Assembly (NCBI RefSeq): GCF_013375155.1
Contig: NZ_JABXOF010000001.1
Coordinates: 310,001-374,000, forward strand
DNA from: Serratia ureilytica
GTDB lineage: Bacteria > Pseudomonadota > Gammaproteobacteria > Enterobacterales > Enterobacteriaceae
Length of the DNA: 64,000 nt
Direction: 5' to 3'
The notes under the pieces were generated by a model, which worked only from the letters and a program-made list of their open reading frames with translations, had not been told where the DNA came from and did no database searches. Below, one piece after another: positions 57,183 to 64,000 of this stretch. Numbering within the stretch: position 1 is the stretch's first letter; each line of letters starts with the position of its first letter. The position numbers and the translations under genes were made by a program.

Positions 57183-58509
57183 GCTCTCCTGACCACTTTT
57201 CGAGTGATAAAGAAACAGGCAATGCGGCAATACCTGACATTGTCGTGCGAGGCTCTATAACCTTAAGGACGATCACGTCGGTTTTCTTATCAAGATAGGA
57301 CATATCGGCGTGGCTGATGGCGTTGGCGATAGCGAGTGAAATAAAATAGCTGCCTTCGCACAGTGCCAGGTCAAGTTCAAACGTTGCCCTAAGAACATCT
57401 CCGCCTTTGGCGTTATGCATATTCTTCTTATGGTATAAGGTGCTGGTGCCAAATACCGTAATACCTTCAACGGTCTTAATGACCAAGCCGGCTTGCAGCT
57501 CTTCTATCGGCCCAAATACGCTGATATCGAAGCTGATGATGGCTTTTTCACCTACGCGGAATAGATCGCAAGGCTGATCGTGGGCATCTTTGATGATCCA
57601 ACTTTCAATGAGGGCACCGCTGGTCAGTTCGCTTTCAGCTTGTATCTCGGCTTGTTCCGCGATGGAGGCCTCATGGGCGGCGACGCCGTCCTGGCTTTCT
57701 TTCTGGGGCGCGTTGATGGACTGATTGGTGTTTTTAGCAATGTTGTTCAGATAGCGCAGGTAAGTTTTTTCATCTGAGTACAGCAGGGCATGGTATTGGT
57801 CGATGATTTCTTTGGCACTGCCAATGGCTTCTACCCGGCCTTTTCGCAACAAAATGGCTCGCTGGCAAAACTTCTCCACGGTCGACGTGGAATGCGTCAC
57901 CAGGATGATTGAACACCCTTGCGCGCGCAGCGATTCGATATAATCGAAGCATTTGCGTTGGAATTTCTCATCACCGACCGACAGCGCTTCGTCTACGATG
58001 AGCACTTCGGGCTTAATGCAAGCCTGAACGGCGAAGGCCAAACGCACATACATCCCGCTGGAGTAGGTTTTGACCGGCTGATCGATATGTTCGCCTATGT
58101 CGGCAAAGGCTTCGATCTCAGGGAATTTCTGTTCCATTTCACTGTGCGTCATACCAAGAATGATGCCGCTCAGATAAACGTTTTCACGGCCGGTAAACTC
58201 AGGATTGAAGCCAGCGCCGAGTTCCAGCAGCGCAGCCAGTTTGCCATTGACCTCAACGCTGCCCGAGGTGGCTGTCAAGGTGCCGGCAATAATTTGCAGC
58301 AGGGTACTTTTGCCTTCGCCATTACGGCCCAAAATGCCAAGCGTTTCACCGCGCTTAACGTCAAAAGAAACGCCGTTTAGCGCCCAGAACTCTTTGAAGA
58401 ATGTACGGCGGCCTAAAGAAAGCATTTGGTACAAACGATGCTTAGGATTTGCATACATTTCAAAGCGTTTCGAAATATTTTTGACTGAAATTGCGAATTC
58501 AGATGACAT
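57175..58509 (-). CDS. wzt: O-antigen ABC exporter ATPase Wzt with carbohydrate-binding tail
   Basis: A 444-residue ATPase of the ABC-2-type O-antigen exporter. The nucleotide-binding domain (about 1-240) shows Walker A GRNGEGKST, signature YSSGMYVRLAFA and Walker B VLIVDEALSVGD. The extension from about 310 (for example SWIIKDAHDQPCDLFRVGEK and CEGSYFISLAIAN) is the Wzt_C beta-sandwich, which in E. coli O8/O9a recognises the capped chain end. So export probably requires a specific terminal modification. Start MSSEFAISVKNISKRF; overlaps wzm by 11 bases. Confidence 0.95.
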   Translation of the reverse strand: MSSEFAISVKNISKRFEMYANPKHRLYQMLSLGRRTFFKEFWALNGVSFDVKRGETLGILGRNGEGKSTLLQIIAGTLTATSGSVEVNGKLAALLELGAGFNPEFTGRENVYLSGIILGMTHSEMEQKFPEIEAFADIGEHIDQPVKTYSSGMYVRLAFAVQACIKPEVLIVDEALSVGDEKFQRKCFDYIESLRAQGCSIILVTHSTSTVEKFCQRAILLRKGRVEAIGSAKEIIDQYHALLYSDEKTYLRYLNNIAKNTNQSINAPQKESQDGVAAHEASIAEQAEIQAESELTSGALIESWIIKDAHDQPCDLFRVGEKAIISFDISVFGPIEELQAGLVIKTVEGITVFGTSTLYHKKNMHNAKGGDVLRATFELDLALCEGSYFISLAIANAISHADMSYLDKKTDVIVLKVIEPRTTMSGIAALPVSLSLEKWSGEHE

Positions 58510-59326
58510 CAGCAAACCCTTTACGCGTGAACATAAACCAACCATAACCTAACAGCATGATGACGAAAGAGATGAGGGTGTAAATGCCCCAGCTCCCCCA
58601 GGCGATATTTTTGCCCAGCATCATGCAATCCCTCGCTTGCTCAATGACATAAGTCAATGGACTGAGTTGCATGAAGATGTGATATGCGTCAGGCAACATG
58701 GAGATCGGATAGAAGATCGGCGAAAGATACATCAGAATCATGGTAAGCACGCCAATAACCTGAGCGATATCTTTCAAGTAAACGCCAAGCGAAGAAAGGA
58801 ACCAGGATACGCCCAGAACCATCATAAGGAACGGTGCGATGATGACGGGTAGCCATAGAATGTGCCACGTAGGGATCCCTACGATAGCGACATAGAACAG
58901 CAACCAAACGACGAAGTTAATCACCATTTGGAATAAAGCTGTGCAGAGTGAAACAATGGGGAGTGTTTCAACCGGGAAGACAACCTTTTTGACGTAGTTG
59001 ACGTTACTGACGATCAAATAGGGAGCGCGGTTAATGCATTCAGAAAAAAGCCCGAAGAAAATCAAACCGATGAATAATGCTAACGCAAATTCTCCTTTGG
59101 AATCGACCCCAGCACTCCAGCGAATTTTGAATACAACGCTGAAAACGAAGGTATAAATCACCATCATCAATACTGGGTTAATAAACGACCAAAGAAGCCC
59201 GATAAATGACCCTTTGTATTTACTGCCGATTTCCCGTTTAGAAAGTGAAATAACAAGATTCTTATTGGTGGCAAGTGTATGAAGACACCGATAAAAAGTC
59301 TTAACAAGAATAGAGAAAATATTCAT
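58499..59326 (-). CDS. wzm: O-antigen ABC exporter permease Wzm
   Basis: A 275-residue membrane protein of the ABC-2 type with about six spans. SLSKREIGSKYKGSFIGLLW and the late PLTYVIEQARDCMML are typical of TagG/KpsM/Wzm permeases. With Wzt it moves the completed undecaprenyl-linked O antigen across the inner membrane for WaaL ligation. First gene of the minus-strand operon; about 450 bases of leader separate it from the ops element. Confidence 0.95.
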   Translation of the reverse strand: MNIFSILVKTFYRCLHTLATNKNLVISLSKREIGSKYKGSFIGLLWSFINPVLMMVIYTFVFSVVFKIRWSAGVDSKGEFALALFIGLIFFGLFSECINRAPYLIVSNVNYVKKVVFPVETLPIVSLCTALFQMVINFVVWLLFYVAIVGIPTWHILWLPVIIAPFLMMVLGVSWFLSSLGVYLKDIAQVIGVLTMILMYLSPIFYPISMLPDAYHIFMQLSPLTYVIEQARDCMMLGKNIAWGSWGIYTLISFVIMLLGYGWFMFTRKGFADVI

Positions 59327-59726
59327 TTAACACCTAGGCTATTGATTAACTTTTTTGACGTCATGGTTTAACTTTCTTCGCAATATAATCATGTAGAACG
59401 GATGCGTTATTGATATGACGGAGGGTGTGAAAATAGCTATAGGGCTAAACACACGTTTCCGTAAGCACTCCATGGAAAATACGCCAACATTTTCTCTCGG
59501 AGATTTTCACATCGTAAACAGAATCTGTTTCATTCCCGCGCAACCTGCATGGTATTACCGCGGGCTATTGTCCAGCGTGTTTCTATCTTACTGTAATGCC
59601 GGGGAACACATTAGTGATATATAAGGTTTTCTTCTGTTTTTCGATGCGTTCACTTCGGCAAAAAAACACCGCATTTCTCGATGAAACAGAAGTGAACACT
59701 GAATTCCCTGCATACAGATTGCCTGA

Positions 59727-59772
59727 TTTTTAGGCTGGACATTGCTCTGCATAAGCGTTTTCAGCCTAAAAA
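59727..59772 (-). promoter_or_regulatory. inverted repeat just downstream of the O-antigen ops
   Basis: TTTTTAGGCTG and CAGCCTAAAAA form a perfect 11-bp stem with a 24-base loop. In the minus-strand transcript it follows the ops core by two bases. It could help the pause or hide from RfaH-free complexes; it is not a terminator because As, not Us, follow. Confidence 0.5.
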
Positions 59773-59774
59773 AG

Positions 59775-59812
59775 CACGCTACCGCCCTTGGTAAGCGAGA
59801 ACCAATAGAGGG
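59775..59812 (-). promoter_or_regulatory. JUMPstart/ops of the O-antigen operon
   Basis: On the minus strand a perfect ops core GGCGGTAGCGTG (59775-59786) is preceded by a JUMPstart-like block (CTCTATTGGTTCTCGCTTAC), less well conserved than the capsule copy. It lies upstream of wzm and should load RfaH for the whole wzm-to-GT2 operon. Confidence 0.9.
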
Positions 59813-60249
59813 TGGGGTTGTCAGTTTTCATTTATATGCTGAAACTATTTTCAGCAAAAATAGGCTAGAAAACCTTTATTATCCTACCACCAAATCACTT
59901 GTAATGCCTCTGGATTTTCAGGGTTTCAGTCTGTTCCTAGTAACCAGTGGTGACATATTCAAATGAGATATGTGCAATTGCTAGGAATTGTAGGATTACA
60001 GGCCAAAATGCAAGCGTGGCGCGTCATTGGATGGTTTCTTCCGAGGGTATGGAGCAGGTTCGGCGATGCGGTATCCTCATCTTGGTCCACATATTCTGGT
60101 TGATTTTTAACCGTTGACATGATGCGGCAGACCGCACATCCGAACCTTTTCTTTTCTGCAATGTTACCGGTAATGTAGCAATGAGCTCAGGGCGTATACA
60201 GAACTGCCAACTGTGCGTGATTTTGTAAAGATTGTTATGGCTGCGATAG

Positions 60250-60278
60250 GTACATGCTTAGGAATAATCATGTACAAT
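60250..60278 (+). promoter_or_regulatory. gnd promoter with inverted repeat and RcsAB-like box
   Basis: GTACATG-N12-CATGTAC (60250-60256, 60269-60275) overlaps a plausible -10 TACAAT (60273-60278). Inside it, TAGGAATAATCATG (60259-60272) matches the reverse of the RcsAB consensus at 11 of 14 positions. It could be an operator or Rcs site acting on gnd or on the divergent operon. Not verified. Confidence 0.35.
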
Positions 60279-60353
60279 AAAGCAATGCATCCCTACTATG
60301 TTGTATAACTATATGATTACAATGTGGTAATTATCTCAGACAGGAGTTCCTAA

Positions 60354-61760
60354 ATGTCCAAGCAACAAATCGGCGTTGTCGGCATGGCGGTAATGGGCCG
60401 CAACCTCGCGCTGAACATCGAGAGCCGTGGTTACACCGTTTCCATTTTCAACCGTTCTGGCGACAAGACTGACGAAGTGATCGCTGAGAACCCGGGCAAA
60501 AACCTGGCGCCGTATTACACCGTTGAAGAGTTTGTCGAATCGCTGGAAAAACCGCGCCGCATCCTGCTGATGGTGAAAGCGGGCGAAGCGACGGATAAAA
60601 CCATTGCCTCGCTGACTCCGCACCTGGACAAGGGCGATATCCTGATCGATGGCGGCAACACCTACTATCAGGACACCATCCGTCGTAACCGCGAACTGTC
60701 CGACCAGGGCTTCAACTTCATCGGCACCGGCGTTTCCGGCGGTGAAGAGGGGGCGCTGAAAGGGCCTTCCATCATGCCTGGCGGCCAGAAAGAAGCTTAC
60801 GAGCTGGTGGCGCCGATCCTGGAGAAAATCGCTGCGGTTGCGGAAGGCGAGCCTTGCGTGACTTATATCGGCGCTGACGGTGCTGGCCACTATGTGAAGA
60901 TGGTGCACAATGGTATCGAATACGGCGACATGCAGCTGATTGCCGAAGCCTATTCTCTGCTGAAGCAGGCGCTGAACCTGAGCAACGAGCAGCTGGCCGA
61001 AACCTTCGCCGAGTGGAACAAGGGTGAGCTGAACAGCTACCTGATCGACATCACCAAAGACATCTTCACCAAGAAAGACGAAGAGGGTAAATACCTGGTC
61101 GATGTGATCCTGGACGAAGCCGCCAACAAAGGCACCGGCAAGTGGACCAGTCAGAGCTCGCTGGATCTGGGCGAACCGCTGTCGCTGATCACCGAATCGG
61201 TGTTCGCGCGCTACCTGTCCTCGCTGAAAGATCAGCGCGTTGCTGCCTCTAAAGTGCTGACCGGCCCGAAAGTGGCACCGTTCACCGGCGACAAAGCTGA
61301 GTTCATCGAGAAAGTGCGTCGCGCACTGTATTTGGGCAAGATCGTATCCTACGCGCAGGGCTTCTCTCAGCTGAAAGCCGCGTCCAAAGAAAACAACTGG
61401 GATCTGCACTACGGCGAAATCGCCAAGATCTTCCGCGCCGGCTGTATCATCCGTGCCCAGTTCCTGCAGAAGATCACTGACGCTTACGCGGCAGATGCCG
61501 ATATCGCCAACCTGCTGCTGGCGCCATACTTCAAGCAAATTGCCGACGAGTACCAGCAGGCGCTGCGCGACGTGGTGGCCTATGCCGTGCAGAACGGTAT
61601 CCCTACGCCAACCTTCTCCGCCGCGATCGCTTACTACGACAGCTACCGTTCAGCGGTGCTGCCGGCTAACCTGATCCAGGCGCAGCGCGACTACTTCGGC
61701 GCGCATACCTACAAACGCATCGACAAGGAAGGCGTGTTCCATACCGAGTGGATGGAATAA
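60354..61760 (+). CDS. gnd: 6-phosphogluconate dehydrogenase, decarboxylating
   Basis: A 468-residue NADP-dependent enzyme of the oxidative pentose phosphate pathway, making ribulose-5-P, CO2 and NADPH. The Rossmann start [15 protein letters not shown], substrate-binding [19 protein letters not shown] and catalytic [16 protein letters not shown] are intact. CAGGAG precedes the ATG. gnd is the classic right-hand boundary of enterobacterial O-antigen loci, and is here too. Confidence 0.98.
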   Translation: MSKQQIGVVGMAVMGRNLALNIESRGYTVSIFNRSGDKTDEVIAENPGKNLAPYYTVEEFVESLEKPRRILLMVKAGEATDKTIASLTPHLDKGDILIDGGNTYYQDTIRRNRELSDQGFNFIGTGVSGGEEGALKGPSIMPGGQKEAYELVAPILEKIAAVAEGEPCVTYIGADGAGHYVKMVHNGIEYGDMQLIAEAYSLLKQALNLSNEQLAETFAEWNKGELNSYLIDITKDIFTKKDEEGKYLVDVILDEAANKGTGKWTSQSSLDLGEPLSLITESVFARYLSSLKDQRVAASKVLTGPKVAPFTGDKAEFIEKVRRALYLGKIVSYAQGFSQLKAASKENNWDLHYGEIAKIFRAGCIIRAQFLQKITDAYAADADIANLLLAPYFKQIADEYQQALRDVVAYAVQNGIPTPTFSAAIAYYDSYRSAVLPANLIQAQRDYFGAHTYKRIDKEGVFHTEWME

Positions 61761-61778
61761 GCCCGCTCGTTGAGCGAT

Positions 61779-61816
61779 AAAAAAAGCCGCCGAGGTTAAC
61801 GCCCGGCGGCTTTTTT
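61779..61816. terminator. bidirectional terminator between gnd and hisI
   Basis: GCCGCCG (61786-61792) pairs with CGGCGGC (61804-61810); an A-run on the left and T-run on the right make it functional on both strands for the convergent gnd and his transcripts. Confidence 0.92.
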
Positions 61817-61834
61817 ATTGCGCGTGATTTAATG

Positions 61835-62448
61835 TCACGCTTTTTTCTGATGCCGCTCGCGCAGCCGGCCGATCACCGCGCTCAGATCCAAATCCTGATC
61901 CTGCAGCAGCACCAGCAGGTGATAGATCAGATCCGAGGCCTCGTTGGTCAGCTCTTCGCGATCGTTGACCGTGGCGGCCAGCGCGGTTTCCACGCCTTCT
62001 TCCCCGACCTTCTGCGCGATGCGTTTGGTGCCGCTGGCGTACAGGCTGGCGGTGTATGAGCTGTCCGGGCTGGCATGCTTGCGCTCCGCCAACAGCTGTT
62101 CCAGCTGATAGAGGAACGTCCAGTCGCTGGCGGCCGGATGGAAGCAGCTGCTGTTGCCCAGGTGGCAGGTCGGGCCGATCGGGTTGGCCAATACCAGCAG
62201 CGTGTCGTTATCGCAGTCCGGCGTGATGCTGACCACCTTGAGGAAGTGGCCGGAACTTTCGCCTTTGGTCCACAGGCGCTGCTTGGTGCGCGAAAAGAAG
62301 GTGACATTGCCGCTCTGCTCGGTGGTCGCCAGCGCTTCTGGCGTCATGTAACCCAGCATCAGCACTTCGCCGGAAATGGCGTGTTGCACGATGGCCGGCA
62401 TCAGGCCGTCGGTTTTCTCCCAGTCCAGCTGGTTTCTCTGTTGTTCTG

Positions 62449-62455
<7 letters not shown>
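61835..62455 (-). CDS. hisI: phosphoribosyl-AMP cyclohydrolase / phosphoribosyl-ATP pyrophosphatase
   Basis: A 206-residue bifunctional HisIE. The cyclohydrolase part (about 1-115) includes [20 protein letters not shown] and the metal site DCDNDTLL; the pyrophosphatase part (about 116-206) includes [20 protein letters not shown]. It carries out steps two and three of histidine synthesis. Its start overlaps the hisF stop by seven bases. Last gene of the his operon, before the shared terminator. Confidence 0.97.

Positions 62456-64000
<1,545 letters not shown>

Larger units (their letters stand above)
59327..60353. other. 1-kb regulatory region between wzm and gnd
   Basis: No credible gene. 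It holds, on the minus strand, the O-antigen JUMPstart/ops (59775-59812) and a neighbouring inverted repeat (59727-59772); and on the plus strand the gnd promoter region with an inverted repeat near 60250-60275. The rest, including the 450-base leader of wzm, shows nothing I can name. Confidence 0.6.

Noticed and set aside
60336-61538. Minus-strand open frame (400 codons) opposite gnd
   Set aside because: gnd on the other strand is unmistakable; this frame begins inside the gnd 5' end and has no promoter or family resemblance.

Overview
The window is a chromosomal segment from an Enterobacterales member, most probably Serratia marcescens or a close relative. The backbone order matches the E. 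coli 45-48 min region (cdd-yohK-yohJ, metG/mrp, udk-dcd-asmA, yegH, galF, wza-wzb-wzc, gnd, his). The slaA-lipBCD type I secretion locus is characteristic of Serratia. Backbone genes are GC-rich. The surface-polysaccharide block from about 22.9 to 37.1 kb is visibly AT-rich, as expected for exchangeable glycan genes.

Layout. Bases 1-16,343 are housekeeping: cdd (5' end only) with a CRP-type promoter, yohK/yohJ, a YdeE-like MFS transporter, an orphan sugar-binding protein, metG, mrp, a PAP2 phosphatase, udk, dcd, asmA, then an AT-rich acyltransferase and dcuC inserted before yegH. Bases 16,850-35,702 form a Wzy-dependent capsule/exopolysaccharide operon. It opens with a JUMPstart/ops element, followed by galU-like and galF genes, wza-wzb-wzc, a strong stem-loop after wzc, four glycosyltransferases, Wzy, Wzx, a pyruvyltransferase, a WcaJ/GumD-type initiating transferase, a secreted beta-helix protein and an acetyltransferase, and it ends in a strong terminator. 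Bases 35,935-43,908 hold the S-layer gene slaA and its exporter lipB-lipC-lipD. Bases 44,127-48,143 carry manC-manB-galE (GDP-mannose and UDP-galactose supply), and 48,806-50,217 carry rfbC-rfbD (dTDP-rhamnose supply without rfbA or rfbB). Bases 50,306-59,326, on the minus strand, are an ABC-transporter-dependent O-antigen operon: wzm, wzt, a two-module glycosyltransferase, a GT4, wecB, a TuaH-like transferase and a GT2. It has its own ops/JUMPstart at 59,775. Then come gnd and the 3' part of the his operon (hisI, hisF, hisA, end of hisH).

How the parts fit together. Two glycan operons that face away from each other's promoters each carry an ops element, so both should depend on RfaH. The capsule enzymes (glucose-1-P initiation, a WbaZ/AceC-type mannosyltransferase, pyruvyl and acetyl transfer) suggest a pyruvylated, acetylated hetero-polysaccharide of xanthan/acetan/colanic type. 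Its mannose precursor genes now lie beyond the S-layer module. The S-layer gene and exporter sit between the capsule and O-antigen loci, reminiscent of Caulobacter rsaADE beside O-antigen genes; this suggests, without proving it, that SlaA is retained on the LPS made here.

The most interesting items are the paired ops elements, the post-wzc attenuator, the Tat-like beta-helix protein with a tailspike-like tail, the composition break inside slaA, the bimodular glycosyltransferase related to a neighbouring gene, and the placement of the S-layer module. I found no CRISPR array, tRNA, rRNA, insertion sequence or prophage.
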